From positions 168,352,491-168,416,490 of the forward strand of contig NC_134643.1 of assembly GCF_030463565.1 (NCBI RefSeq): 64,000 bases of DNA. Reading direction: 5' to 3'. Positions within the stretch are counted from its first letter, which is position 1, and each line of letters starts with the position of its first letter. A program made the position numbers and the translations under genes. The stretch is from Pelecanus crispus. Lineage: Eukaryota; Chordata; Aves; Pelecaniformes; Pelecanidae. The notes under the pieces are model-generated. The model saw nothing but the letters and a program-made list of their open reading frames with translations, had not been told where the DNA came from and did no database searches. Shown one piece after another: positions 28,201-38,451 of the stretch.

Positions 28201-31200
28201 CAGTTCCCAAAGCCACTTAAGATTCCAGCCAGATTCTGTCCTCTTCAACACCAATCTCTTAGTATGGTAGCTTGACTCTTTTTTCAGTTTTCATTACCTA
28301 TAGTTCTTTCCCAGATCCACAAGAAGCCACTGCCTCAAAACAACCTAAATATCATTTGTGTATCTTGAGGCTTTTTTGGGTCCTCTTCAGGGTGCTTATC
28401 TTTCCCTTAAACAAAAATGAAAACTAAGTGGAACTGCTTTTTAAGCAATCGTTGTTTAAAAATAGGGAAAGTGGCATGTTTGTTTTGAAAAAAGCATTTG
28501 AAAGTCACAATATGGAATTATTCCTTCATTGATGTCCTTGTGTGTGGGCTGGCAAATGACTCTGCTGCCCTGTAAGGCATACTGGAAAGACACAAACTCC
28601 TGCCCAAGATTTACCTTTTATTTCAGGGGGTGAAGCTGGGAGTGTGGTTTGCAGCATTCTTTCCTTGGATGCTGTATACCCCTCTGTGTATGCTTTGCCA
28701 GCTTTGCTGACCACCGCCAGACAGAAGAAGCTACCATGGTCCCACTGATTATTGATTCACTTGGTGTAAGTGGCATTCTGTAAAGCTTTGTCTTGCCAGA
28801 GACACTTCATAAGCAGGTTCCAAAGGGGTGGGTTTTGCTTCTTTACTCCCCTGTGTGACCCTATTAGACTTTGGCCTAACTTAAATGTCAGTCTTTAATT
28901 TAGATGGAAGAATCTGTCTAGATCATTCTTTATTTCTTGCATAAGAGTTCATGTCATTACTGACAAAGTAAGGGAAGAGATAGAAACTTCTTTGTCTGCT
29001 TTTAAGTATGTATGATGTCATAGACCTGCATGGAAGAAAACACGACACTGAAATTTGTCCTTGAAAGAGGTCTGAAGATAAGTATTATCCATCATATATT
29101 TTCTGTGAAAGGGTCTGCCTCAGACTAAGGCTTTGTCTTTACCAAGACTTTTGAAAGTGTTACAGCTTTCCAAAGATTTGATTTCTGTAGGTGTTTTTTA
29201 TCAGAGAACATTATGTTGTTTGAAGCTTTTCTTGAGAACAAGTTTGTCATATTCCTGTTCTAATTCCTGCTGGAGTTCAGCTTTGATTTGAAATACCACT
29301 TTTAGAGAACTTAATTATCAGAAGATAGTCTTTATCAGAAGTTTCCAAGTACAGTTCTAAAAGTAAAGATCTTTGTTGCTAAATATTCAGGCATATATCT
29401 TCACAGTGATTCTGTAACAAGAAAAATAAGAGATACTTCTGATGGTGAGTATGAGGTGCTGAGGTATAGATTTCAAATGAGCTGATTTTGTAAGCTAACC
29501 CAAGATTTTAAAAATAACCCAACTCCATGTAGACAAAAAGTACACATGTATGTCTGTGGTGTTTCTAAAAAAAGCATGCTTCAGTGCAGTTTTTAATTGT
29601 CTCATGTACTGTGGATTTTTCAGATATCTCTTAAATACATTTTTCCTTTCTTATTTCAGAAATTGAGAAAGGTGATCATAAAGCAGGTAGAAGTAACCAC
29701 TATTTAATAAATGCTTTGAAGACTGATCCTTCTTTAACTAAAGAATTACGAGTTGTTTTGGAGCAAGCCCTGGAGGAGAAGCTGGAATCCTTGGGAATTA
29801 AAGCAGTAAGATTATTTTGAGTTATTTAAAAGAGGGGTAATCTTTGTCCCACTTCTTTGCTGTTCTCTTTCACTCCTGGACCACAACCCCCAACCTATAA
29901 AGTCCAAAGCTAAATTTCCACATGTTATAAATGTGTAACTCATTAACCTGAGAGGATGTCCATCAAATTACAGCTGTGGGGGATATGGCTACACCTGTGA
30001 GCAGTGTTACCACCTTTTGTGATTTTTTCTACAAGCTTTGTGATATTTGAAGTTTAAAAGAGTGTATATGATTGTAGGATAGAAATCCCAGAAATAATAG
30101 GCCCTGTGTTTACAATACAATTTGTTTCCTTAGGGTGTTCGCGGTATCCCAAATGAGCGCTTAAATAAAATTTTGCGTGCTATTCAATCTGCTAGAGAAT
30201 GCAAACAGAAGCAAGAGCCTGACATTCAGCGAATTCGAGAGCATCTTGAACGCCAAGTTAGCTTTAGGGTTGAAGAGAAATCATCATCTTGTAATAGACC
30301 TGTTTCCTGCCCTCAGCTTCCTTCAGAAGGTTAAAATATTTTTGGTTTTTTTTTTTTTTTTTCCATTCTCTTACATTTTCTAACTGCTATTTAAGGTTTT
30401 ATTTAGCAACATTTCTGTATAGCTGCTTTCATAATTTTTCATATAAAAATTCTATATAGGACTAAAAGGAAACTAAAGTTTCCTTTAAAGGGTTCTTGAC
30501 ATTGTGTTTAACTGCAGAAATCTTAGCTCCTATATTGGCAAGATAGATGGTAACTCTGAACTGCTTTGAAGAAAAAAATTACTTTTTTTCTTCTTTTTTT
30601 GCAAAACTATAATCTGCAGCAGAGACATCTCTAATTTTAGAAATTAAATATAAAAGATACCAAGCATTGTTTCTAATAATGAGTTAGATAACTTCTCTTG
30701 TAGGTAAACAGAAGTTCCATCAATTGGGAATTTCCTCATCTTCCACACCACGAAAACCAGTAAAACGGTCTTCAACAGCTGTCCGCCCAGCTGAACAAAG
30801 AACGGCCATCGCTGAGAATACATCTACACCAAAGTAAGAGCTGCTGTTCTCATAGTACACGTACCTCAGGTAACAATCCTGTGGGTTTGGGTTTTTGTGG
30901 CTGATGTGAACATTTCCTGCTAATATTGTAAGAACTGAGCAAAGAATTCACATTAGTTCTGTATAAACTTAATGCTTACTTAGTTGATTGTCAGTCTTGA
31001 AATAACTTGTCTTATTATTTTTAAATGCAGGAAGCTTTTTGGAAGTGGAGTTTCCAGAAAGACACCTAGTATCACGTATGTTTTGTTCCCTTGTATTTTT
31101 GAAGAAAACATTTTTAGTGACTGAATATTCACATGCTTGCCACGCAAAAGCTATTATTAAGCTGAAATCATAAACACTTTCTGGACTGCATATTTCATAT

Positions 31201-34200
31201 TTTGTTTTAAAGTATTATTCCATTTCAGTCTGTTACTATAACCCCTGAAAGATAGCATGTTCTCCTTTCAGCAGATGTATTCTGTATTGTGAACCACTTC
31301 CTTCACTTTCATTCTCGGATGCTTTTTCTGAGCCAGTTAAAAGCATTTAAAGACTTTGGTGACCTTATTTTTTCAGTTTATTGGTATTTTCTTACTATGG
31401 CCAAAATTAAAAACAATATTCCAGATTCCACTCACATCAGGCACATTACTTTGTAATTTCCTGCACTGAAAAACTCCTCAATTATTTTCATCTAACAGAA
31501 TATCAGAACAGACACTTTCTGTGGTGCAAATTCCTTGACCCTGAATTTTTCTCTCCCTGCTGATCCTTGAAAGCCTATCTTTGCCTGGCAAGACTTGTTA
31601 TATATTGGTCTGTTGTTTTGTGAAAATAGTTGCATAGATGGAAATAATCGTGTCTATATATGAGACTATTTTGTGATAACTTTCTGAGTTTACTTAGCAG
31701 CATGATTTCTTTTAAATAGTTTTATGGATAGTTAGAATTTATGGGACCTCCTGTTTTTTTCACACAAGAAAAATGCACATGTTACTGGGAAGGAAAATAC
31801 AAGGAAGCTTAAATATGTATATATCAATGCAGTCACTGAAACCCAGTAAGTCCTCGGGTTGTATGTGTTTTTGCATAGAACTCCACCATTCAGTTCAGAG
31901 GAAGAAGGAGATGAAGACGATATTAAGCAGTCTTACATATCACCAGAATTATTGCAAAAGCAGTCAAAAACATCAAGCAGCAAAGTCAGTGCTTTTCAGA
32001 AGGCTTCTGGCAAAAGCGATATGGATGCGACAGAGGAGAGTGAAATTGAAGAAACTGGAACACCTGCGAAAACTCCAAAAGGTTTTTTCACTGCTTTTGT
32101 ATATGCATGTTGTAACAGCTGTGCATGATTTTGCATTTCCTGACAATAGTTCTGTGTTGGAAAACATAATGAAGGCAGACTGTCTAGTCCTGAGTGTATG
32201 TGTATTTGTGTGCACTTTAGGGTTTTGCTAATATGTTTATATTAATACAGTACTTAGAGATTTCAGTTCAAATTAGATGTGTATCATGCTGTTGTATATA
32301 AATGCAGAAAAAGAGACAATCTGTGCCTCGGAGAGACTTCTGTCTGAAACAGTTTTTCTCAGCCTTTTACTTATTTTTACTTTGTGGAAGATTTCTAGAG
32401 GGTTTACAGTAAATCCCCTTACTTGTGAATGGAAACTGTTAATATAATTTTTTTATGAACTTTAGGAGCAGTTATTCAGAAACTGACCGAACAAGTTGGA
32501 AAGAGTCTTTCTAACCGTGGAAATAAGAACAAACCAGCTGGAGGGATTAATGTTGCGCAGGCATTTATTAAGAAAGAAGAGGTGCAAGAACTGAAGGTAT
32601 CACTTTCAATAGCCATTATTATTTCATTAAGTAATTGAACTAGATATGTGTGTATTACTTTTTTTTTTTTTCACGTTGAAATCATCTTGATGCAGTGAAG
32701 AACTTCATTCTCAAAGACAGTTTTGGAATTACAGTTAAATAGTCTTTTTGGTATATAGAAAAGTGCTAGCAAGTGAGGTATGGCAAGTGACCTCTTCATC
32801 CACGCTGCTTATTAGTTTATACCATGACTGTTTTGGATCACTACAGCTAGCCCAAAGTTTGGGCACAATTGGTATAGTTTTTATCTTCTATTCTAGCAGC
32901 ACAGAGAGCGTACTTGCTTTCCTAGTATATTGTTTTGATGAAGGAAAAAATTAATTTGCTTGTCTAGTATTTTAAAATATATTTATTTCTAGCGCTTTAT
33001 CTGATACGGAACTTTTAAATACATTTTAATGAGGGGACAAATTCCATTTCTGAGTATGGTCTTTGTTCTGCTGCATCTATTTACAATCATATACTGTTTT
33101 CAGACTACATCAGATGTATCACTGATGTCCGAGAATTGAGTATGACATGTGTTCACAATCAGAATACTAACACAACTTATTCTTTACCCCTCAGGCTCCT
33201 AAGGTCCCAGTCTTCCCCTCAGTTTAGAGTTTTATAATTGGTAAGCCACTTTGATGCAAATCGATCTTTGCCTGAACAATTTTTTTTAAAAAGAACAAAA
33301 GTTACTCCAGAAGTCAACAGCAGATAGTGCTATTTATTTCAGTTTTAGTAGTTGTTATTAGAGTGAAGACAACAACCAGATACTAGTTCTAGCATTCAAG
33401 AAAGTATTTTTTCACTAAATAAACAAATAATAATTACTGAAAATCCTGTTATCCGTAATAAAACTGATAGCTTCAGGCTTCCTGACTAACAGTTAAATCT
33501 GAAATGTATCACTCCTCCCAGAAACAGTGACACTTCTATTTCAGTATCCAGAAAGGGGTGATTGTCTTAATCAACTTTAGCTGTAATGGTAGGGTAATCA
33601 CATTTAGCCTGTGTGCTTTTAATTGCCACTTGGTGACACCTAACTTGTCCATTGACTGTGTGGGAACTGCAAAACACACCAGACTCAAAATTATCAACTC
33701 AGACATGACTATTACAGTGTAATTTTCTGTCCAAATGTTACTTTCAAATTCTCTGCAATGTCAGATGATACAAGACTGTAAAATTTTCACAGTTAAATGC
33801 CTTAGTTTTCACTGGTAACCTCTCTTCCCACATCTCTCAAGCCCCTGAACCTCAAGGCAGGGACTGGGGGAATGAAGTCTCTCTCATTGTGGGAGAAGAT
33901 CAAGTTCAGAAGATCAGGTTCGAGACCACCAGAGGAACCTGAACATACATAAGTCCATGGGACCTGACAAGATGCCGCCCAGGGTCCTAAGGAATTTGGC
34001 TGATGTAGTTGCCAAGCCACTCTCCATCATATTTGAAAAGTCATGGCAGTCAGGCAAAGACCCTGACTGAAAAAAGGGAAACATTGCACCCATTTTTAAA
34101 AAGGGTAAAAAGGAGGACCCTGGGAACTACTGACCTATCAGCCTCACCTCTATGCCTGGTAAGATTATGGAACGGATCATCCTGGAAGATATGTTGAAAC

Positions 34201-37200
34201 ATAAAGAAGACAGGTGATTAGAGACAGCCAACATGGCTTCACCAAGGGCCAGATCGTGCCTGACTAATGTGGTGGCCTTCTATGATGGAGTGACTGCATC
34301 AGTGGACAAGGGAAGAGCTATGGATGTCATCAACTTGGACTCTGTAAGGCATTTGATACTGACCCCCACAACATTCTTTCCTCTAAATTGGAGACATATG
34401 GGTTTGATGGATGGACTGTTAGATGGCTGAGGAACTGGCTGGATGGCCGCATCCAAGGAGTTACACTCAATGGCTCAATGTCCAAGTGGAAATTGGGAAT
34501 GAGTGGTGTCCCTCAAGGGTCCGTACTGGGACCAGTACTGTTCAGTATCTTTATTACTGACATAGTGGGATTGAGTGCACCCTCAGCAAGTTTGCAGATG
34601 ACACCAAGCTGAGTGGTGCAGTTAATGTGCTTGAGGGAAGAGATGCCATCCAGAGGGACCTTGACAGGCTTGAGGAGTGAGCCCGGGTGAACCTCATGAA
34701 GTTCAACAAGGCCAAGTGCAAGGTTCTGCACCTGGGTTGGGGTAATCCCCAATTTCAATGCAGACTGGGGAATGAATGGATTGAGAACAGTCCTGTGGAG
34801 AAGGACTTGGGGATACTGGTGGATGAAAAGCTGGACATAAGCTGGCAATGTGTGCTTGCAGCCCAGAAGCTAATTCATCCTGGGCTGCATAAAAACAAGT
34901 GTGGCCAGCAGGTCAAGGGAGGTGATTCCACCCCTCTACTCTGCTCTGGTGAGGCCTCACCGGGAGTACTACATCCAGCTCTGGAGCCCTCAGCACAGGA
35001 AAGACATGGACCTGTTGGAGCAGGTCCAGAGGAGGGGCCACAAAAGTGATCTGAGGGCTGGAACACCTCTCCTACGAGGACAGGCTGAGAGAGTTGGGGT
35101 TGTTCAGCCTGGAGAAGAGAAGGCTCTGGGGACACCTTGTTGCAGCCTTTCAAAATATAAAGGAGGCCTATAGGAAGGATGGAGAAAGACTTTTTACCAA
35201 GGCCTGTAGTGACAGGACAAGGGGCAATGGTTTTAAATGGAGAGTAGGTTTAGATTGGACATAAGGAGGAAGTTTTTTATGATGGGGGTGGTGCGACACT
35301 GGAACAGGTTGGCCCAAGAAGTTGATGGCCCATCACTGAAGTGTTCAAGTTCGGGTTGGACAGGACTTTGGGCAACCTGATCTAGTGAAAGATGTCCCTG
35401 CCCATGGCAGAGGGGTTGGACTAGATGATCTCTAAAGGTCTCTTCCAACGCAAACTATCCCATGATTCCATGAAAAATATTTTTGCTATAATTCGTTTAG
35501 AATATATTGCGTCCTTGATGTATTAACATAGTGGCGTGTTGCTGTATGGACGTGATGAGTCTATGAACCCCAGGTAGGCACTGATGCTTTGTTGCTGGAA
35601 TCCTTACAGAACAACACACTATGTTGTATTCTTGCTAATTACATATGAATGTGCATATATTCATGTCCGTATTTGTATGTTTAAATGTAGGCATATAGTT
35701 CTAGTTAATTCTTTAAATTTTAGGTGAGATTTTCAAAGGTGCCCAAAGACATAAGCACAAAATGCCATTGGAATGATGGTTTGTCTGAAAATAATTTTTT
35801 TTTCATTAGCTTAATTACTAATAGCTTAAATACTTACAGCTACTAATGGTTGTTCTCAAAACCTGCAATACCATAAAACCTTTGTAAGGCATCCCATTGT
35901 CACATGTTTTATAAAGGTCATGTTTTACAGAAGTTACTTTGGAAACATTTTAGAGAAAATTAATTTTCTGCTTACCTGAAGCTGTATTACCTGAGTTCAC
36001 CTGTACCAGACATTGTATGGATTATGGTATTTCTTTGGAATAAGTCTTTGAGTTAATAAAACTGCTTAGCAGTTTTGATTGGTGTTGTGTATTTACACTT
36101 GATCAAAACTGAATTCTCTTTGAAGTTTGACATTTTTCTCTGTATTTTGTACTTTAAAAATCAGGTGGGACTTAGTGAATGTTTGAGGAAACTCTTCCTC
36201 CAGCATTTCTTAATATATATGACTCTGACTTGCCCATTACCATGCCCTCCAAATGCAGAGAATTTAAAACAGCAAAATGTTAAATCCTGGTATGTTAACA
36301 ATACAGCACACCAAGCAGATCTGTCAGTTTTTGAGAAACAGTTTGCAATGTTAAAATTGAATTATGTTGCAAGATAGAGCATTACTGCAGTCTCTTCCCC
36401 TTTCGAGACACACGACACGTTCATTTGTTGATTTTTCTCTAGTATGTACATACCTTACATTGTTTTTGAATAGAATCTGATTCTTTCTTCCGTGCAATAG
36501 AAGCACCTTCTATATCTTATGTAATATTGAGAGATTCTAGTGAAATAAGGTTTTAGCTTTGTGAGAAACCATCTCTCGGTTTCCGCAGTTAAGCTCTCTA
36601 ATAATGGCTTGATTTCATTGAACCACATCTGATTGACAAACCAGGAAATGCTGAATGAAGATATTTAGTTCTCAGGCAGATGAGATAAGAAAGACCATGG
36701 ACTCATTGCCTTCAGGTTCATCCGTTTAACTTGACTTTCATATTGTGAACTCATTATGCAAATCCACCACTTAGTTAAAAATCTACTTGTACATGCTGAC
36801 AGTGAGTCCTAAGAGGAATACATATTTTAACTGTGAGCACCATGTGTTTTTTTTAACTTCCGTTACTTAATTTTCTCTTTAAATATATTAGTTCTAAGTT
36901 GACAAGGCCTTTACTGCAATATTATATTTTTCTAGTGTGAATACAGAATGCTTATATAGCAAACTAAACTGCCAGCTTGCATGATAACATGTCATGTCTT
37001 TATTTTCATGTAAGTAATATACATTCTAATGCTTAAAGGACTTTTCATCTCATTGCAGTAGCTAGTATCCCAGAAAAGACATTCCTGTTTTAAGTTAGAC
37101 ATGTAATACCTGAAAACATAGGTTTCTGCCAGTTTCATAACTGGCAGAACTTTTACCTTTTGCAGTTCCTGACTTTAAAAAAAAAAAAAAAAAAAAACAA

Positions 37201-38451
37201 ACCACTTTTAGCTTTGAACTATAATAGTGAATTAATACAATTTAAGTAACTGAATTATGCAGATTTTAAAACTGGGGTGATAGATGCCATAAAGGCCATG
37301 TGCCAGTGCATTTTTCTTTAGCAGTTTCACATTGTTGAGTTTGTGGAAGATCTCAGCACAACTTGCATGGACAGAGGAAAAATGCATGTTTCTTCTTCTC
37401 CCTATTAGTTCACAGAAGTTGAAGATGATGATTGGGATATATCATCAGTAGAAGAAGACTTACTATTAATGAAAGATGATAGAGGCCAGAAGGCATTGAC
37501 AGTTCAGAAAAATGAGTCAAACGCTGCATCTGTGGTACATGCATGGGGTCTTCCAAAGACAAGTGTACCAAAGGAGGAAGGTAACGTATTCATACTTCTA
37601 CATGATAAGCCTTAAGTGCCTAACACACCTAGAGGAGAACTTATGCATACTGTATTACACATTGTAGTTCAATAGATGGTATTTTATAAGAAAAGAACAA
37701 GTAAGAAAACCTATGTGCTTGGTTTTATGTCATACAAATATCACATATGATGTTTATGATACCAACTTCTATGTAAACAACACACACAAATACACAGAGA
37801 TGCCAAGAAACTTAAATTTGAGATTTTAAAACATATAATACTTTAACTTTGTCTTAAAAATTAATCATCCGGGATTTTTTTTTTTTTTAATCCTTTCCCA
37901 GATTTAAGGAAGTAGGGAAATTTTCTTACTTTGTCTTGAGAATAATAATCAAATTTCAGGTTTGTTCAAGATACCGAAGTGACCTACCAGGCTGAGATAA
38001 ATATTTGAGCTACTGGTAAGGTAATAGCCTCAATCTTACATAGAACTTAGATAGTAGTTTCGAGCCCTAACATTTCAATATACTTAAAGGTTAAAGCTGT
38101 GTCAGTTACATAAAGATACTTCAGGTTATTTTTAAAGGGAAAGTAATGTTGACACTGACTGCTTGTACTGTGCATTGTATTCTGTGACAGAAACAGCCTT
38201 CATATTATCAACACTTGTAATTTCCTCACTAGGTGAAATTCTCGACTTCCTGAAGTCCACAGGTGTTTGCTCACATAGCATGTGATTTTATCTCATAGAT
38301 AAATACAGAGTAAAAATACCCCCAAAATATTATTAATAATTGTTAATATTTCTTCGTTATGTTAACAGGCCTTCATGAAGCTGATAATACAAGCACGTTA
38401 AAAAGCAGCTTAGTCACTGTAACAGATTGGAGCGATTCTTCAGATATATAA
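2031..38451 (+). CDS. DZIP1: DZIP1, basal-body/cilium zinc-finger protein (19 coding exons)
   Basis: DAZ-interacting zinc finger protein 1 (zebrafish iguana) works at the centriole, basal body and ciliary base in ciliogenesis and Hedgehog signalling. Nineteen exons join in frame into 831 residues; human DZIP1 is about 867. Seen in order: a Gly/Ala/Pro-rich N-terminus; a Dzip-like N-terminal domain (about 25-145) with CPHC at 77-80; one C2H2 finger (C171, C174, H187, H192); a long charged coiled coil (about 200-410); [11 protein letters not shown] near 455; a Ser/acidic region (about 635-700); and a conserved acidic C-terminus ending DWSDSSDI. The ATG at 2031 was chosen because splicing gives MPF followed by a YYP motif, as in the human protein, and no earlier in-frame ATG exists in that open stretch. 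All introns are GT-AG. CLDN10 converges from the right. Gene identity is near certain; small exon-edge errors are possible. Confidence 0.95.
2034..2102 (+). other. DZIP1 intron 1, 69 bp and frame-preserving
   Basis: This very short GC-rich intron runs from GTGAGC to TCTCTCTCCCGCAG. It has 23 codons and no stop in the DZIP1 frame, so retention would insert 23 residues after Met1 without a frameshift. The acceptor pyrimidine tract is good. Confidence 0.75.
2103..2609 (+). CDS. DZIP1: DZIP1 coding exon 2
   Basis: 507 bp, residues 2-170, ending in phase 0 at ...YHQ before GTGAGA. It encodes the Dzip-like N-terminal domain, with [10 protein letters not shown] (39-48), CPHC (77-80) and [10 protein letters not shown], followed by the start of the coiled coil ([16 protein letters not shown]). 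It lies inside the CpG island and is far more GC-rich than the other exons. Confidence 0.95.
2610..6144 (+). other. DZIP1 intron 2
   Basis: 3.5 kb of AT-rich intron between phase-0 exon ends. Apart from short homopolymer runs I recognise no repeat, RNA gene or exon. Confidence 0.8.
6145..6229 (+). CDS. DZIP1: DZIP1 coding exon 3 (C2H2 finger)
   Basis: 85 bp, ending in phase 1 before GTATGT. It encodes a complete C-X2-C-X12-H-X4-H zinc finger (CQFCEKAF...HMQRRH, residues 171-192), then PEESQI. Confidence 0.95.
6230..7800 (+). other. DZIP1 intron 3
   Basis: 1.6 kb of AT-rich intron with no recognised repeat or gene. It ends in a TTTCTTTCAAACAG acceptor. Confidence 0.75.
7801..7925 (+). CDS. 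DZIP1: DZIP1 coding exon 4
   Basis: 125 bp, phase 1 to phase 0, followed by a GTAATG donor. It encodes coiled coil: [20 protein letters not shown], then a stretch ending VRFSK. Confidence 0.93.
10300..10420 (+). mobile_element. CR1 LINE 3' fragment
   Basis: CR1-like phrases occur in sense order: CCTGGAGGTATTTAAAAGAC, TAGATGTGGCACTTAGGAAC, GTTGGACTTGATAATCTTAA. The final ATTCTATG tail is lost. It is short, diverged and 5'-truncated. Confidence 0.75.
10961..11282 (-). mobile_element. CR1 LINE 3' fragment
   Basis: This antisense CR1 copy starts with CATAGAATCATTGAATG, the reverse complement of the CR1 tail, at 10961. It then reads GGGTTGGAAGGGACC and GGGCAACCTGTTCCAGTGC and ends near 11282. 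It is 5'-truncated and lies in DZIP1 intron 4, opposite to the gene. Confidence 0.9.
11501..11662 (+). CDS. DZIP1: DZIP1 coding exon 5
   Basis: 162 bp, phase 0 at both ends, with a GTAAGT donor. It encodes coiled coil with [19 protein letters not shown], one of the most conserved segments of the family. Confidence 0.95.
11663..12403 (+). other. DZIP1 intron 5
   Basis: 0.74 kb of AT-rich intron in which I recognise nothing further. Confidence 0.75.
12404..12541 (+). CDS. DZIP1: DZIP1 coding exon 6
   Basis: 138 bp, phase 0 at both ends, with a TTTTAG acceptor and GTAACG donor. It encodes coiled coil including [20 protein letters not shown] and ending KLLEKQ. Confidence 0.94.
12542..13823 (+). 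other. DZIP1 intron 6
   Basis: 1.3 kb intron. The only distinct structure is an A16 run at 13168-13183 followed 40 bp later by a T35 run at 13224-13258. Confidence 0.75.
13168..13258. repeat. Inverted poly(A)/poly(T) pair
   Basis: A16 (13168-13183) and T35 (13224-13258) face each other across 40 bp. They could fold into a hairpin in the transcript or may be length-variable microsatellites. The exact T-run length may be affected by sequencing error. Confidence 0.8.
13824..13886 (+). CDS. DZIP1: DZIP1 coding exon 7
   Basis: 63 bp, phase 0, with a GTAAGT donor. It encodes 21 residues beginning [13 protein letters not shown], in the coiled coil. Confidence 0.93.
13887..15138 (+). other. DZIP1 intron 7
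   Basis: 1.25 kb of AT-rich intron. A 112-codon minus-strand frame at 14785-14447 has no recognisable family and is ignored. Confidence 0.7.
15139..15279 (+). CDS. DZIP1: DZIP1 coding exon 8
   Basis: 141 bp, phase 0, with a GTCTGT donor. It encodes the end of the main coiled coil, with the strongly conserved [20 protein letters not shown]. Confidence 0.95.
15740..16505 (+). mobile_element. CR1 LINE 3' fragment with RT C-terminus remnant
   Basis: A sense CR1 copy of about 0.77 kb. It starts with the remnant of the ORF2 C-terminus ([13 protein letters not shown]-like), passes GGAGAAGAGAAGGCTGAGGG and GGAACAGGCTCCCCAGGGAA, and ends with GTGATTCTATGAAATT at 16505. The reading frame is broken by stops and shifts. 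It is 5'-truncated like most CR1 insertions and has no host function. Confidence 0.93.
16934..17067 (-). mobile_element. tRNA-Ile/CR1 chimeric SINE (TguSINE1-like)
   Basis: Read on the minus strand, the element begins GGCCGGTTAGCTCAGTTGG at 17067. It continues with an anticodon-loop match CTAATAA (Ile, AAT) and a B box GGTTCAATCCC, then passes into a CR1-like 3' tail (GGTTGGGCTACATGACCTC, then TTCCTTCCAACCTAAAGCAT) to about 16934. Pol III A and B boxes are both legible. Differences from a tRNA-Ile gene are mostly CpG-to-TpG or CpA changes, as expected of decay. The architecture matches TguSINE1 of passerine birds, which would be mobilised by CR1 enzymes. It lies antisense in DZIP1 intron 8. 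Confidence 0.85.
17854..17902 (+). CDS. DZIP1: DZIP1 coding exon 9
   Basis: 49 bp, phase 0 to phase 1, with a GTAAGT donor. It encodes [16 protein letters not shown], the start of a poorly conserved linker. Confidence 0.88.
17903..19219 (+). other. DZIP1 intron 9
   Basis: 1.3 kb of AT-rich intron in which I recognise nothing. A 118-codon minus frame (18847-18491) has no family resemblance. Confidence 0.7.
19220..19276 (+). CDS. DZIP1: DZIP1 coding exon 10
   Basis: 57 bp, phase 1 to phase 1, with a GTGAGT donor. It encodes [18 protein letters not shown], which matches the HTLETKSSLPMVH-like stretch of mammalian DZIP1. Confidence 0.9.
19277..26525 (+). other. DZIP1 intron 10, largest intron
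   Basis: 7.2 kb intron with no CR1 copy that I could recognise, unusual beside its CR1-bearing neighbours. From about 22880 to 24010 the plus strand is rich in AGG, TTAGG and GGTT words without a clear repeat period. All open frames in it are short and unlike known proteins. Confidence 0.65.
26526..26585 (+). CDS. DZIP1: DZIP1 coding exon 11
   Basis: 60 bp, phase 1 to phase 1, with a TTATTAG acceptor and GTAATG donor. It encodes [20 protein letters not shown], with the [11 protein letters not shown] motif conserved in vertebrate DZIP1. Confidence 0.93.
26586..29659 (+). other. DZIP1 intron 11
   Basis: 3.1 kb intron with no recognised repeat family, RNA gene or additional exon. Confidence 0.7.
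29660..29805 (+). CDS. DZIP1: DZIP1 coding exon 12
   Basis: 146 bp, phase 1 to phase 0, with a GTAAGA donor. It encodes [20 protein letters not shown] then ESLGIKA, a conserved helical segment. Confidence 0.93.
29806..30133 (+). other. DZIP1 intron 12
   Basis: 328 bp intron; nothing further seen. Confidence 0.75.
30134..30329 (+). CDS. DZIP1: DZIP1 coding exon 13
   Basis: 196 bp, phase 0 to phase 1. It encodes [20 protein letters not shown] and [19 protein letters not shown]. The donor GTTAAA at 30330 is weak, but it is the one that keeps the frame with exon 14. Confidence 0.88.
30330..30703 (+). other. DZIP1 intron 13
   Basis: 374 bp AT-rich intron with T-runs near 30346; nothing further seen. 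Confidence 0.75.
30704..30833 (+). CDS. DZIP1: DZIP1 coding exon 14
   Basis: 130 bp, phase 1 to phase 2, with a GTAAGA donor. It encodes a Ser/Lys/Arg-rich low-complexity stretch ([20 protein letters not shown]). Conservation with mammals is weak, so the exon rests mainly on frame and splice sites. Confidence 0.82.
31031..31075 (+). CDS. DZIP1: DZIP1 coding exon 15
   Basis: 45 bp, phase 2 to phase 2, with a GTATGT donor. It encodes [14 protein letters not shown]. Joined to exon 16 it gives [16 protein letters not shown], close to the human RKSSTITTPPFSS-like stretch. Confidence 0.88.
31076..31878 (+). other. DZIP1 intron 15
   Basis: 0.8 kb of AT-rich intron; nothing recognised. Confidence 0.75.
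31879..32081 (+). CDS. DZIP1: DZIP1 coding exon 16
   Basis: 203 bp, phase 2 to phase 1. It encodes [20 protein letters not shown] and an acidic, Ser-rich stretch with [12 protein letters not shown]. The donor is a weak GTTTTT. Reading through it would add [15 protein letters not shown] and stop, so intron retention would truncate the protein. Confidence 0.88.
32082..32465 (+). other. DZIP1 intron 16
   Basis: 384 bp intron; nothing further seen. Confidence 0.75.
32466..32596 (+). CDS. DZIP1: DZIP1 coding exon 17
   Basis: 131 bp, phase 1 to phase 0, with a GTATCA donor. It encodes [20 protein letters not shown], then a stretch ending [12 protein letters not shown], which is conserved just before the acidic tail. 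Confidence 0.92.
33795..35475 (+). mobile_element. CR1 LINE with reverse-transcriptase remnant, 1.7 kb
   Basis: This sense CR1 copy spans the C-terminal half of ORF2 and the 3' UTR. Readable in broken frames are [14 protein letters not shown] (34501-34542), an FADDT-like catalytic site near 34591 in another frame, and a [15 protein letters not shown]-like segment near 34700. It ends TTGGACTAGATGATCTCTAA with a CCCATGATTCCATGA tail. Several stops and frameshifts make it inactive. It sits in DZIP1 intron 17 in gene orientation. Confidence 0.93.
37177..37197. repeat. poly(A) run in DZIP1 intron 17
   Basis: A21 homopolymer with no retroposon body that I could recognise directly upstream; probably a simple repeat. 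Confidence 0.85.
37409..37580 (+). CDS. DZIP1: DZIP1 coding exon 18
   Basis: 172 bp, phase 0 to phase 1, with a GTAACG donor. It encodes [20 protein letters not shown] and a VVHAWG segment, both conserved near the DZIP1 C-terminus. Confidence 0.94.
37581..38368 (+). other. DZIP1 intron 18
   Basis: 0.79 kb intron ending in GTTAACAG; nothing recognised. Confidence 0.75.
38369..38451 (+). CDS. DZIP1: DZIP1 terminal coding exon 19
   Basis: 83 bp including the TAA stop (38449-38451). It encodes [19 protein letters not shown] at the C-terminus, a strongly conserved ending of vertebrate DZIP1. Confidence 0.95.

Larger units (their letters stand above)
32597..37408 (+). other. DZIP1 intron 17
   Basis: 4.8 kb intron containing the longest CR1 copy in the window (33795-35475, listed separately) and an A21 run at 37177-37197. 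In the rest I recognise nothing. Confidence 0.75.
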
